DNA of 64,000 nucleotides from Periplaneta americana (Eukaryota > Arthropoda > Insecta > Blattodea > Blattidae), in the NCBI RefSeq assembly GCF_040183065.1, contig NW_027185502.1, positions 261,501-325,500 of the forward strand, in the 5' to 3' direction. Shown in pieces: positions 36,234 through 47,689 of the stretch (its first letter is position 1; each line of letters begins with the position of its first letter). The notes beneath the pieces were generated by a model. It saw only the letters and a list, made by a program, of their open reading frames with translations, was not told the origin of the DNA and searched no databases. Made by a program: the position numbers and the translations under genes.

Positions 36234-36835
36234 ACTACTTACTTACTTACTGGCTTTTAAGGAACCCAGAGGTTCATTGCTGCCCTTACGTAAGCTCGCC
36301 ATTGGTCCCTATCCTGAGCAAGATTAATCCAGTCTCTACCATCATATCCCACCTCCCTCAAATCCATTTTAATATTACCTTCCCACCTACGTCTCGGCCT
36401 CCCCAAAGGTCTTTTTCCCTCTGGCCTCCCAACTAACACTCTATATGTATTTCTGGATTCGTCCATACGTGCTATATGTCCTGCCCATCTCAAACGTCTG
36501 GATTTAATGTTCCTAATTATGTCAGGTGAAGAATACAATGCGTGCAGTTCTGCGTTGTGTAACTTTCTCCATTCTCCTGTAACTTCATCCCTCTTAGCCC
36601 CAAATATTTTCCTAAGAACCTTATTCTCAAACACCCTTAATCTCTGTTCCTCTCTCAAAGTGAGAGTCCAAGTTTCACAACCATACAGAACAACCGGTAA
36701 TATAACTGTTTTATAAATTCTAACTTTCAGATTTTTTGACAGAAGACTAGATGACAAAAGCTTCTCAACCGAATTATTTGAATTTTTCCACCTCATCGAA
36801 AGATAAATCTCCAATTTTTATAGTTCCATTTCGTA
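36234..36835 (-). mobile_element. RTE-type LINE 3' fragment with (TAAG)n tail
   Basis: A 5'-truncated minus-strand copy. The 3' terminus reads GGTTCCTTAAAAGCC then a short TAAG repeat at 36234-36250. Its sequence is very close to the copy at 54475-55057. Confidence 0.88.
36257..36814 (-). CDS. RTE reverse transcriptase, C-terminal fragment
   Basis: Open frame of 185 codons from the C-terminal domain of an RTE-clade LINE polymerase. Residues include VRIYKTVILPVVLYGCETWT, LREEQRLRVFENKVLRKIFG and RRLRWAGHIARMDESRNTYR, and it ends with the DLREVGYDGRDWINLAQDRD block. In databases such fragments are often labelled craniofacial development protein 2-like or endonuclease-reverse transcriptase. Catalytic motifs lie upstream and are lost. 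Confidence 0.85.
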   Translation of the reverse strand: MEIYLSMRWKNSNNSVEKLLSSSLLSKNLKVRIYKTVILPVVLYGCETWTLTLREEQRLRVFENKVLRKIFGAKRDEVTGEWRKLHNAELHALYSSPDIIRNIKSRRLRWAGHIARMDESRNTYRVLVGRPEGKRPLGRPRRRWEGNIKMDLREVGYDGRDWINLAQDRDQWRAYVRAAMNLWVP

Positions 36836-37215
36836 CAATATTCGATCACAGATTACTGCAGCACTAAAGTCCTCAGCATACGACAGGCAAACACCACCCT
36901 CTCGCTGGCCCTCTACAGCCTACAGGCAGAAGTTATCAACACAGACATTATTTAAACATCACCCTCTCGCTGACTCTATACAAGCAAAGGGAATCAACTC
37001 GGACGTTAGGTAAACATAGGTAGAAATCAAATCTGGAATCCACTCGGACGTCATTCATGAGGATTTGGGGATCAATCCGGACGCGGTCCTCAGAGAGAGG
37101 GGAGGCACCACAGCCCCGGACCCGTGCACGTCCTGTCCCTACGAGCCTGCTCTCTCAGATGAGTCCACAATTCCGCTCTCGGTTCCAAGTTTGCGCGCAT
37201 TATAGAATTTGATAG
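36836..37215. other. No gene seen; short degenerate internal repeat
   Basis: The phrase CACCCTCTCGCTG followed by CTCTA recurs at about 36894 and 36959, and CTCGGACGT recurs near 36998 and 37043. Origin unknown. Confidence 0.45.
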
Positions 37216-37218
37216 GAA

Positions 37219-37482
37219 AGTTTTTTTTTAATTGCTTATTTAACGACGCTGTATCAACTACGAGATTATTTACTGTCGATGGAATTGATGATGGAGAGAT
37301 AGTATTCGGCAAAATGAGGTAGAGGATTCGCCATAGATTAACTGACATTCACTTTACGGTTGGGAAAAATCTCTGTAAAAACCCAATCAGGTAATCAGCC
37401 CAAGCGGGAATCGAACCCACTCCCGAACGCACTCCGAATCGGCTGGTAAGCGTCTCAGCCGTCTGAGCTACGTCGGTGGCGA
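37219..37482 (-). repeat. tRNA-derived SINE, second subfamily
   Basis: Minus strand: head GACGTAGCTCAGACGGCTGA (A box) and GGGTTCGATTCCCGC (B box), body with ACCTGATTGGGTTTTTACAG, 3' part ending GTTGATACAGCGTCG, shared with the SINE at 23196. Different head, same tail, so the families share a 3' domain. Confidence 0.87.
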
Positions 37483-37514
37483 TATGAAGTTCAAGGAATA
37501 ATATAAAACACTTG

Positions 37515-37700
37515 TTTTATTTGGTTATTTAACGACGCCGTATCAACTACTAGGTTATTTAGTGCTGATGGAATTGGTGATAGCGACGTGGTATTTGGCG
37601 AAATGAGCTCGAGGATTCCCCACAGATTACCTGACATTCGTCTTACGGTTGGGGAAAATCTCGGACAAAACCAACCAACTAATCAGCCCAAGCTGGAATG
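37515..37700 (-). repeat. tRNA-derived SINE, head-truncated
   Basis: Second copy of the 37219-37482 type (ATTTAACGACGCCGTATCAA to CTAATCAGCCCAAGC), lacking the tRNA head. Same orientation as its neighbour. Confidence 0.8.
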
Positions 37701-37704
37701 GAAC

Positions 37705-39095
37705 AGAGAATAGAAGAGAGCAATGGAAAACTAAAAAAATACCGAAAGTCTTCGTAAATATTTAAAAGTAAATACGAAACTGGTTATACAAGTATATGCA
37801 GTATTACAACTTATTTTATCACTAATGAATGAATGTAAGTTCTTGTTTGCTATAATTTTATGATAATCTGTAGCCTAAGCTTCTTCCGACCATGAAACTG
37901 AACAGAAGGTGATCAGTGAAGGGTGGGGAGGGGATGGATAAGGCGTGGTTTCCCTACTTGCATCCCTGTCCCTCACTTAATCCCAAATTTCGATAATCCG
38001 AACAGGTCCCTGTCCCGATTGGTTCGAACATTTCACTTGTTATTTTGCGAGCCATTTGATTTATATTTCATGTATTAAATTATTCAATTTAAAAACTATA
38101 GCGCTATAAATCAATAATGTCAAGTACAGCATCACCAGGTTGTTTTAATATTCCCGCTGTTCACGTCTCAGTTCCTTGAGCGGCAGCGACGAGGCAATGA
38201 TTCTCAGATTTAAAATATTATTTTGTTCTTCTATGTTAGGGTGGTTGCTATGACAATGACACGCACTTCCACATTCTTCAAGAAACGGGTGTTGCTGTGA
38301 CGAACACGTATTTGGTCTTCAGCCCAGCCAATGCGCTTTCTATAATGGGTGACACGTAGATTTACGACTACTTGTCTGTCCAGCAACATGGCCCGTCCTA
38401 AAGAAAATTCTTTCCTAAAATTTCTGCTTCGTCAATTCTTCTTCCTATATAGGTCCTATTATGTTTTATGATTTTAATTTTTGTGCTGATATCTTCATTC
38501 CTTTCATTTTTTATTCTTCTGGCCACAATTTTACTGTTGCTCATAGGAAAATTCCATTAAAAATTAATACTATGAAAGCAATGGAAAGAAAGTTTGATAT
38601 TCTGAACACAGCCTTTTTAGTGGAAGTTGAGAATGGATTTTTGCCTTTCCTCAGTCTGTTTTTTGTCGTGTTTTGTGTCGGTATGCCTATGTCGAGTTAT
38701 TCAGTTATGATAGGCCTAATTTTTAAAATATAATTTATTTTACTTATCACTTTAATAGGTGAAGATATTAAGTGCATTTCAGTTTTTAATTAATTTCTAA
38801 TAAGTGTGTTAGGACCTACCCTATAAGTTTTTGTATTGTTATGTTGCAATGTGAAAATGAATCCCTTCAGTGACACAGTGTGTACATTAATTCAAACCTC
38901 GTTTAATCGTGTGAGCAGTATAGGAGATATCTATTGTTTCTAGACAGAACTCAACCAATTTTAGACATAAACTGTAAAAAAGGTAAACTCACAAGCTGGT
39001 AAATCATACGAACTTAATTTTAAAACTTCATGGTACTGCAAGCATCAGTGAGTGGTTGTGTGGGAGCCACTACATTGAAATACTATTTTGTTAGT
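37705..39095. other. No gene assigned
   Basis: Includes an open frame at 38461-38733 (90 codons) with hydrophobic stretches but no family signature. No element boundaries were recognised. Confidence 0.4.
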
Positions 39096-39099
39096 CATG

Positions 39100-40115
39100 C
39101 CTACTACTTGGAGTTAAAAAAAAATGTGTGGAATGAAATTGGATTCAGTGATTTTCTAAAATAATGTTAGTCGTGCTCTACAAAAACATGAAAATTCGGC
39201 GGAACATTTAAACTGCGTGCTGCAGTTAAAAAAATTACAGAAAAATATGAACACTATTGGGAATAACCTGAAAGAAAATGCTAGGCTATTTTTAGTGCAA
39301 TATATTGAAAATGTTAGTTTAAACAGACATGTTATGCGGTCAGTCATCGACACTGCTTTGTATTTAAGCAAGCAGGAATTATCATTTCGGGGCCATGACG
39401 AAAGCACTTCTTCGCTTAATGTGGAAATTTCAGATGGCCTACTGCACTATGCTAGAATTTTGAACGTAGCAAAAAGTAGAAGTGAATTCTCAGGGAGAAA
39501 GTACAGACTGCGGCTACAGTGGAAAAAGTGATGTAGAACATGATCGTCATTACAAGATATTGTTCTTTGAGATCATTGACAACATCACCATGCAGATCGA
39601 TAAAAGATTTGGGGATTTAGAAAAACTTCGTTTCGTCAGCCTTGCTGATACTTCCAAATTTGACAATTATTACCTATAGTAGAAATTTCCCACATGATCC
39701 GCTTTTTTCACTATAAGCTAGCTATTTCAACATATTAAAAAAGGCGCAGGTTCCAAAAACTGAACTTGAGTTTTATACCGGAACAGTGAATATAGGAATA
39801 AACCAATTAAGAAAGTGCTAGACTTCTTCGTGACACAAAGATGTATTTGGAGAAGTGTATAAGTTATATTCCCTCATTTCAATACTACCGTCTTACTAGC
39901 GTACCGGTTGAGAGGAGCTTCTCGTGTTTAAAACGAATAAAAACAAAACAAAGAAACTCAATGACACAGTAGAGACTGTCAGCGTTAGGGAATATTTCGC
40001 TCCAAAAAGATATGTTGGACAAGATGATGGAATCACAGCCCTTCCATGAGAACGTTATTGGCAGATTCGCAGCCCTGAAGGAATGGAGAATCAACTTAGT
40101 GTACAAGATAGGTAA
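39100..40115 (+). pseudogene. ZMYM1-like hAT transposase relic, internally deleted
   Basis: The plus strand reads VWNEIGFSDFLK, LQKHENSAEHLN, NARLFLVQYIENVSLNRHVM and LYLSKQELSFRGHDESTSSLN, as in the ZMYM1-like hAT at 31195. It then jumps to FFEIIDNITMQIDKRFGDLE and to a C-terminal piece near 39890, TSVPVERSFSCLKRIKTKQR (hATC). The DUF4371 core is missing. A possible right TIR lies near 40575-40592 (GGTATGAGCCGCTACTG). Confidence 0.72.
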
Positions 40116-41690
40116 GCAATAAGCATATGAAGAGTCCACTGCAAGAATGATGGATGTTACTTTCTTGTCGAAAATGAACCAAGACTGTCAATGTATAGCT
40201 TAAGACATACAGAATATACATAGAGAGTTATATGACATTAACATTGATAGTCATTGTCCAGTAATGATCGGAAAATCACAGTTAAGCTTTGAGCGCTAAG
40301 CATTTCAAACTTTCAATTGTTTCTCCTGAAGAATGTATTCCAAATGACATCCATCATTCTTGCAGTGGACTCTCCGTATCTTAATTTATATGTACCAGTA
40401 AGTGCATTGATAACTTGCAGAAATAAATGCAATGAAATCACTTTCACGATTGAATATCATGGGAATTTATGGGAGGGAATTACTTTAGTTACATAGAGTT
40501 CCGATTATCAATACAACTAGCCTACATGGGCTTTGAAAACTTTGCAACAATTTTGTGCTTCACCTACTTTTTCAGGTATGAGCCGCTACTGCTGTATACA
40601 CCCCATAATAATAATTAGGCTTTGTAATTCAGCTACCTATAAACTGGAATGAGGTTGTCTGATACAAAGTATATGTGACGTCACAGAGCAGGTACAGGAG
40701 TTAAGTTTTGCAGCTTAACAAGTATTTGTACGGTATATCGCGAACTTGAAGCCACGGTTCCATTGGTTCACTTCGCACTGTGTGATATCTTATTCAACCG
40801 AAATGAGAAGCCAGGTTTTATGATACTTGGTTTATTTTCAATCCTGTATAGCCGGTTCTGAAATGTACAATTCCCTTAGACTGAACTACGTGTCAGCTAG
40901 GTAATCAGTCAGGGTTTGAACCCAAGACTTGAGACGTGAAGCCTGCTGGTCAGTTATTACAACTTCGACGACAGCTAAACGAAAGAGGGTGAGTGGCTGA
41001 AAACCCTCAGTTTTATTCAATTCTTCCAGGCTTGGGTCATGTGTCAATTCTGGTGTCAAACTTACATGGTCTGACAGAATGACGTTGCATATTGACAGTC
41101 ATGGCCCTGTGATGGGGTGTCATCCTATACTGTATGAGTCCAGCTAGGGTGAACTGTGACTCGTACCCTTGTGAGGCGATAAGACGCACGACTTAAAGTC
41201 ATGAGTTATTTTCTTAGCGATAAATCCCAGACTATATGTCTGGCCAGAATGATTCTTATTCGTGTATTATAATGATATTAATATTAAATTATTAGAACCC
41301 TAAGTTTTGGGCCTCTGGGGCTCGTAGCTTGACCACCGGGGTCGGGATACATAACTCAGGTACGTTGGTATACAAAATAGTTACGCATTCTCTCCTCTCT
41401 TCCTCTAGAACAGCGGTGACCAAAGTGGGTGTCGTGATTACATCTTGTAATCATAGACATTCAAACGGGTACGAGGAGTTTACTGTACATTGCTGTGTGT
41501 TTCATTCATGTACTGAAGGCAAGCAGTAGCAGTATCATGTCGCTCTACAAACTCTATCTCTACAAGCAGTAAGAGGTTGTATCGTAAAGAATGAAGAACT
41601 TTTTTCTTGTTCTTTCGGACAAAATGTAATATTATGTTTACTTTGCTCAACGGTTCAATTAGGAGTATATAGAAACATTAATTGCCACGC
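40115..41690. other. No gene assigned; possible SINE fragment
   Basis: Minus-strand 40975-40860 has a B-box-like TGGGTTCAAACCCTGA and may be a SINE head. Near 41409 CAGCGGTGACCAAAGTGGG resembles a hAT terminus, with no partner found. Confidence 0.35.
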
Positions 41691-41698
41691 TTAATAAT

Positions 41699-41699
<1 letters not shown>

Positions 41700-41779
<80 letters not shown>

Positions 41780-41790
41780 CTGACCACTAA
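41700..41790. repeat. ATT microsatellite
   Basis: An (ATT)n run of roughly 70 bp, nearly uninterrupted. Confidence 0.95.
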
Positions 41791-42377
41791 GTATGTGTTT
41801 CTATAATTCTTATGTACGTGCATGAATATTGATATTTTTAGATCTTCTCCCTAGAAGGGTAAAAATATTAGGTTTTATCTCAATTTTAATCTTCTTAATC
41901 TTTAGATGAGGGCAACAGTTACAACTCTAAAAATTTCCCACTAGGACATAAATGCACATATAACAGTTTTAAAGTTATGCTATTTAGTCTTTTTTTTCAA
42001 TTGGAAAGTGTTATATTTTACGTTGTAACAGTTTTCCATTCTCAACTGTTGCTAAAAGCAATGTTCCATTTTGACTTGTGACACTTTCGTACTGAAAATA
42101 TCCATGCTTCGAGTTTAAATTTTGCACACCTTGCAGTACTTACAATAATGGTAGCATAATGCTGCCTGCATTGTTTAAAAACAATGTTGTTATTAATTTT
42201 GTCTTCACCAACGAAGTAGTATTGAAATATTAATCATCGTGCATGTTCTTACAGATCAGTATTTAATTCACTTTAATCCTTCATATTTTATATCCTTAAG
42301 AAAAATCAATGTTGTGTATATACTGCATATAAGAATGGTACAGAAACAGAGAAATTAAACCTGCAAGAAAGTTATAA

Positions 42378-43757
42378 TCTTAATATATAAAATTGAATGT
42401 GGGTATGTATGTATGTATGTATGTATGTATGTATGTATGTATGTATGTATGTATGTATGTATGTGTGTGTATGTTCTCTATACAAATCTACACGCTTTGA
42501 CCGATATGTGCCAAAGTTTGCACATTTAACCTTCATAACCAGGAGAAGAACATGGGCTACATTAAAATTGTGTAAATGGAAGTTAAATTAATTAAATATA
42601 TAAAAAATAAAAATAAATAGATCAAATATTCATGTATTATATTAAAATGCAAAATCTTCTACAGTCAATTGTTCTTTATTATTGTCTCTTGTATTCAACA
42701 TAGATTTTCACGAGGCCTTGGAAATTTTAACACGAAATTAAATTACATTGTTGTTACACATCACGAAGGCTAAAACTAAATAATTCATGCAATAAGTATC
42801 TTTACGCAGTCCAGGACCGTATTATGAAATTCCTCAATGCAGTTTTGTAGATAGTGAGCAGACTGTTTTATCCAATTGAATTCTAGAATTCTTTCAAACT
42901 ACAAGGATTGCTACCACATAATTTACTTAATATTGACTAGCCATAGTAGACCTACTATTGCGAAATATTGATTCACCAAAATTATGCACTAACAAAAATT
43001 TGTGTCAAAAACTCATGCGAAACGTAATATGAGTGGCAATATTAACTGGAAAAACGAAAGAAGATGATGTTTTTATCCCACGTATTGCTATTATAGCCAT
43101 TCGATTTTAAGCAATTATTATAAGTTATAGTAATATTTGTGATAATATTACAATATTATAATATTGCAATAATAATATAGAGCCTATTTTACTGTAACTG
43201 TTAATCCGTCTCTTATTAATAAGTTATGGTCACTAATGACTTGGCCGTTAATAGAAAAATATGATTTTCTGTTGTGGTAGTGTTCTACATTGCCTTCTCC
43301 AGGAGAGTGAATTCTGATGAGTATAGTCTCCGTTACTGCAAAACACCCTGAAATCCATGTATTTGATAGAATCCATCCGTTACAGATTGTAGTTTGGCCT
43401 TGAAGGAAATTAAATATATTGTGGGCAGAAAGGCTTAAAAATGCATAATGCCGTGGTACGATAAATGTTATCATCAATCACAATGTTAAATATCTTAAAT
43501 ACCCCTGTAGCATAAGGTCTTAAAGTTGTTAAAACTCTATTCATAGGTGAGATGGAATTATTTCGATTAGTCAGTTTCTTTGGATATTAGTGGCACTTTC
43601 TTTAATATTCGTCACTAGGGAGGAGAAAACATAAATAAATATGGTTCGTTTTGGTTTTATATAGTTCCCTTGCCGAGGTCTCCGATAAGTCTAACAAACA
43701 GTTTATTTAGATATAGACCAAAATTTAAAACCAGGGCAACGCCGGGTAATTTAAGTT
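42378..43757 (+). mobile_element. Helitron-like non-autonomous element (tentative)
   Basis: The left part TCTTAATATATAAAATTGAA followed by a GTAT array (42397-42463) and ACACGCTTTGACCGATATGT resembles the 5' region of many insect Helitrons. The right part GGGCAACGCCGGGTAATTTA near 43735 forms a short GC-rich hairpin followed by AGTTAG, like the 3' hairpin and CTRR end of Helitrons. There is no Rep/helicase gene. An open minus-strand frame at 43184-43477 is unassigned. Confidence 0.5.
42397..42465. repeat. (GTAT)n microsatellite
   Basis: About 16 tandem TATG/GTAT units. The repeat-encoded open frame over it is not a gene. Confidence 0.95.
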
Positions 43758-43952
43758 AGTAGAGATATAAAGGAAAGAAACATCAAGGGCTACAAAGACT
43801 AAAGATATTGAATCAGCAAAACAGGCTCCAAGCAAAGTTTTGTGCTACTCTGATCTTCAGGTAGTAGGCTACTTATTTCATCTTGTGGTGAGTGTTCATC
43901 TTTATACTATAAAAGAAAACTGTCCTGTTACAATCTCACAATATATGAATAT

Positions 43953-44160
43953 GACCGGCTCTGTGGTGTAGGGGTCAGCATGCTGGTCTCTTACGCAGAG
44001 GGCCCGGGTTCGATTCCTGGTCGGGTTGAATTTCGTGGTTGAGGTTTTTCAGGGTTTTCCCTCAAACGTAAGCCAAATGCCAGGAAATTCGGGCCACAAT
44101 GTCTTTGAAAATCACCGGCCTCATTCATCATCTAAATCGTATTCATAACAAATCAGTAAT
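43953..44160 (+). repeat. tRNA-derived SINE, third subfamily
   Basis: Plus strand: GGCTCTGTGGTGTAGGGGTC (A-box region), GGCCCGGGTTCGATTCCTGG (B box), then GGTTGAGGTTTTTCAGGG and a body to about 44160. The head differs from the other two SINE types in the window. Confidence 0.85.
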
Positions 44161-44298
44161 ACATATACAGTCGCCATCTAGTTCACAACAATAGAACTAG
44201 TCTCAACAATAATACACAGGCCTTCGGATTTCACCCAGAAGATTAACCCGCGATGTCACCAAAGATGTTAAAGCAAGTATAAATAACAGCGGGGGGGG

Positions 44299-44355
<57 letters not shown>
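44299..44355. repeat. (AT)n microsatellite
   Basis: Uninterrupted AT dinucleotide run of about 55 bp. Confidence 0.95.
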
Positions 44356-44357
<2 letters not shown>

Positions 44358-44587
44358 TGACATCACAAACAGCCAGGGCCATTGTTATTTTTGATATAAG
44401 GGCTTGGCCAAAAGAGGTTCAAATCAGATTGACACATGTCTCTATAAATTTCTTACTTCTTTGCCCAACACAGTAAAAAACCAGGTAATTTTATTTTTAG
44501 ACAATTGTGGTGGACAAAACAAGAACAAATCCATTGCCTCATTGCTTTTGTACTGCGTAACTAACCTGAGTCATATAATGTCATAAC

Positions 44588-45443
44588 TAGAGAAAGGAAT
44601 TTCATGCACTTGCATATTTGTTCTCTATTGTTGTGTGAATATGCTGAAAGATTATCTACATGAATCACAAATTTCCGAATACAATGATATTACTTTTATT
44701 GTGCATAACAGTGCATATTTTGCCTTTATTTATAAAACATCATATTTTAATATTTATGCAGGGAAACTGCATATTATGTATGTTTATTAGTCTTTCCCTC
44801 CTTTTTAAAAGTGTGTAACCTCGTAAACACGACTAATTTATGTTTATGAATTTTGAATGTAACGATGACGCCCTCATAGAGAGCCTCTCAAGTTAGCAAT
44901 TGGTATTCCTTTACTGCAGTCTTTAGCAGATTTCGATAGAACAATGTCCAGTTTAACATCAGTTCTAGGAAATGTAGGAGATAAAGTGAACGAGAAAACA
45001 GCAAATATTCTTTCCAAAAACCCTGGTTATTATCAACTTAAAGAAATTCAAGATATTCTTGAAGGAAAAACACTCCAAAAACCAAGAAAATTTTCTATAG
45101 AACAGCTCCCAGCTTTTGTGCAAGCCCCTCTTACTTCTTGTGACGTAGAACGAAGTTTTTCACGCTACAAAGCTATGCTGAGAGACAACAGGCGAAGAAT
45201 GACAACAGAAAACATACGTCACTGCTTAGTTGTGAACTGTAACAGCATAAATGGAGCATACAGCAATGAGGCAACCACTTCAAAATCCATAGACTAAATG
45301 TAAGTTACCTATACCAGTACCTTATTATTCTGTTAAAATAATCTCAGACTGATAATGCATATTTTGTAGCATATTTATCTATTTTTACGGCATAAATGCA
45401 TACATATTCTTCTTGTTTTCAGGGCATGAACTTCCTTTCCGTG
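44588..45443 (+). mobile_element. hAT element, internally deleted, nested in another transposon
   Basis: Inverted ends TAGAGAAAGGAATTTCATGC and GCATGAACTTCCTTTCCGTG. Flanks GTCATAAC (44580-44587) and GTCATAGC (45444-45451) match at 7 of 8. Only the 3' end of the transposase gene remains. Confidence 0.8.
44944..45297 (+). pseudogene. CGGBP1-like hAT transposase, C-terminal part
   Basis: Open frame of 117 codons matching residues about 380-490 of the intact hAT at 27161: KVNEKTANILSKNPGYYQLK, then the hATC block [20 protein letters not shown]. The BED finger and catalytic core are absent because of an internal deletion, so the element is non-autonomous. Sequence divergence shows a different family from the 26.7-kb element. 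Confidence 0.83.
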
Positions 45444-45974
45444 GTCATAGCACAGAAATTTTTAATCAGGGCATACCCAGAATGAGATTGACTCTGTGCA
45501 TTCTACTATTGAACGTGGGGGTGGGAAGAGTTCTTAAAGGAGGACCTATTATACTGCCAACGCAGTAGGTACCAGTACTGAAATTGGTCAAGAGAAAAGT
45601 CAATATGTACAAAGTCAATGAACTAGATATACCGGTACCAGACATCTTAGAAAATAGAGCTACATTTGACTAACAAATAAACACATGCTTTTTCTCATTA
45701 CAAGATACAATTTATTTATTATTATTGTTGTTGTAGTCATCCTGGTTGGTGTAATTTATTTCTTTTTATTGTTGTAATAATCCTGATACCAACCAGTCTC
45801 ATTTTGTTTCTAAATCTATATTTGGCATATTTTTCCATTGTATTATCTGAACTTATTACATAGTCATATAAGGAAAAACCTGTTGCAAATAATAAAATAT
45901 TATGTAATACAGTTATATCTGAGAAGAACACATTAAATAACCAGAGGACATAATACATCTACATATGGCGAACA

Positions 45975-46325
45975 CGTAACTAACGCCAACCACACATACA
46001 ATAACATAAATACAGACATGGAAATCCTACACATACAACCCAAAAACCAAAACCTCAACACACTAGAACAATATGAATTATACAGACACACTAAAACACA
46101 CCCTAATCAAATTCTCAACACACAGATCAATTTCAGAACACACACACTATTTAACACAACTCTTCATCACATGAACGCACCCACACAACAGGCAGCGAAG
46201 TTGAGATAACGCTGAGATCTACTAGGCTCTGAGGATGGTGTCAAGTAACACCGAAACAGCTGTAAGCCACACATGCTTACATAATTAACACGAGTAAAAT
46301 CGCCATTTAATCAGTTATCAATAAT
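45975..46325 (+). mobile_element. Penelope-like element 3' fragment
   Basis: The plus strand reads GEHVTNANHTYNNINTDMEI then LHIQPKNQNLNTLEQYELYR, the region after the GIY-YIG endonuclease of Penelope-like elements, with a stop at 46207. The non-coding end carries GCTTACATAATTAACACGAG. Related 3' ends are at 53196-53480 (minus), 61945-62320 (minus) and in the palindrome at 6166. The rest of the element is lost by 5' truncation. Confidence 0.8.
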
Positions 46326-46438
46326 ATCTATTAAAAAGATATTGTAGACCTAGATGTGAAATACTTTTTGTGGAATGACCAATGAGTATTATAATTATTC
46401 TTATTAAATTTATAATATCAAATTCTGTATATTTTCAG

Positions 46439-46534
46439 AAACCTAATCTTGAACATCATACTTCATGTACCGGGACTTCTCATGAAATACCAGATAACAG
46501 TGACCGGATATTGACTTCTGATGAATATACTCAG
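46439..46534 (+). CDS. Putative host exon, unidentified gene
   Basis: A 96-bp open exon between acceptor TGTATATTTTCAG and donor GTATGA, readable only in phase 0: KPNLEHHTSCTGTSHEIPDN then SDRILTSDEYTQ. It is hydrophilic and probably disordered. It can join in frame to the exon at 51525. No family recognised. Support is only splice-site quality and phase agreement. Confidence 0.45.
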
Positions 46535-47089
46535 GTATGACCAACATTTTACAATGTGACTCAATTAAAGTTCTTAAAATGTTGGCTAATGTTGTATTAA
46601 GTTGTGTAATAAGAATATTAAAATTACCAACGTAATTCCAAATATGAAATAAAAATGTCATGAAAATGATGTTCTTTGCCATTATACGGAAAGATATGTT
46701 AAATATTTGTCCATTGTAAAATTCTTGCAAATCCAGTTTTCTTCCATTGCAGTATTTTCTCTCTTTGCTGTAATCCTTCCCCGAGATGAATGATAAGAAA
46801 GATGATGGTTTGTTTTCAGCCTGCCCAAAAATATATATAGACTGGTAAAATTTCTCTCATTTCAATTCCTTAGGATTTGTAAGAGGCTTCTCAAACTACA
46901 CGCACGCACGCACGCACACACACACACACACGTGTTCTGCCCAAAGGCAGGCCTTTCACTGCAAACCCAGCATTCTCAAATCTTTCCTATTCTCTGCCTT
47001 CTACTTAGTCTCTGCACATGATCCTTATACAGTGACACCTCATATATTATTAAACTGACCTTTGAAATGACCTTAAAATTCAAAATATA

Positions 47090-47430
47090 TCAATCAAAGT
47101 AAATTCATTATTAATATTTGAGGAGAAAAATTCGCTCCAGTGTTGGGGATCGAACTCGGGTCCTTGGTTCTACGTACCAAGTTCTCTGACCACTCAGCTA
47201 TGCTGAATTCAATCCACAGCACAGGATCGAATTCTCCTCCTTCAGTGTTTCCCTTTATGGCCTGACTCCAAGTTAGGCATATACGTTGACGTGCTCTGAC
47301 CACTGAGCTACGCCGAATTCAATCCACAGCACCGGATCGAATTCTCTTCCCTCAATGTTTCCCTTTATGGCCTGACTCCAAGTTAGGCATATACGTTGAA
47401 GTATAGACCCAATGTCAACTGCCATTATAC
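47090..47430 (-). repeat. tRNA-like tandem repeat, 110-bp period
   Basis: Two units, about 47185-47294 and 47295-47404, repeat with exact 110-bp spacing. On the minus strand each has GTAGCTCAGTGGTCAGAGCA (tRNA A-box region), and the flanking sequence has GAGTTCGATCCCCAACAC (B-box-like). Probably a SINE with an internally duplicated head. Confidence 0.72.
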
Positions 47431-47450
47431 TAGGAGTGCTGAGTGACTTA

Positions 47451-47682
47451 TATCGTCATTGTTTCTGCAATAGCTCCTATGTGCAAAATACACAATTTTT
47501 CAGTAGGGGGAAAAACACATTTATTCATCATCGTAGATAGGGGATTGTGAATTCTTACATTTTCGAAAGGAAGAAATATAATTACATATAGGAGATTTTA
47601 TTACTTGCTGTATCACTAGAAAAAAACCTGAAAATCGATAAATATGTCACATAGGAGTTATTGCAGGAACAAAGACGACATG
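47451..47682. mobile_element. MITE, copy 1
   Basis: Inverted ends around TTCTGCAATAGCTCCTATGTG and CACATAGGAGTTATTGCAGG. The same family, about 250 bp long, is at 53899-54153. No coding capacity. Superfamily unknown. Confidence 0.8.
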
Positions 47683-47689
47683 TAGCTAC

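Larger units (their letters stand above)
44385..45530 (+). pseudogene. Relic of the DNCxGQNKN transposase family, split by a hAT
   Basis: Left part reads GLAKRGSNQIDTCLYKFLTS then QVILFLDNCGGQNKNKSIAS up to TNLSH at about 44577. Right part resumes after the hAT insertion at about 45450 as SGHTQNEIDSVHSTIER. Together these correspond to RLFSDNCVGQNKN and TRGHSYLPCDRDFNIVKRRL in the intact gene at 57114-58590. The left part is in one frame; the right has at least one stop. This is a distant relative, not a copy of the 57-kb element. Confidence 0.72.

Noticed and set aside
38461-38733. Small membrane protein gene
   Set aside because: A 90-codon frame with hydrophobic stretches but no homology I recognise, in AT/T-rich DNA where such frames arise by chance.
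42397-42591. MYVC-repeat protein frame
   Set aside because: It is the translation of the GTAT array.
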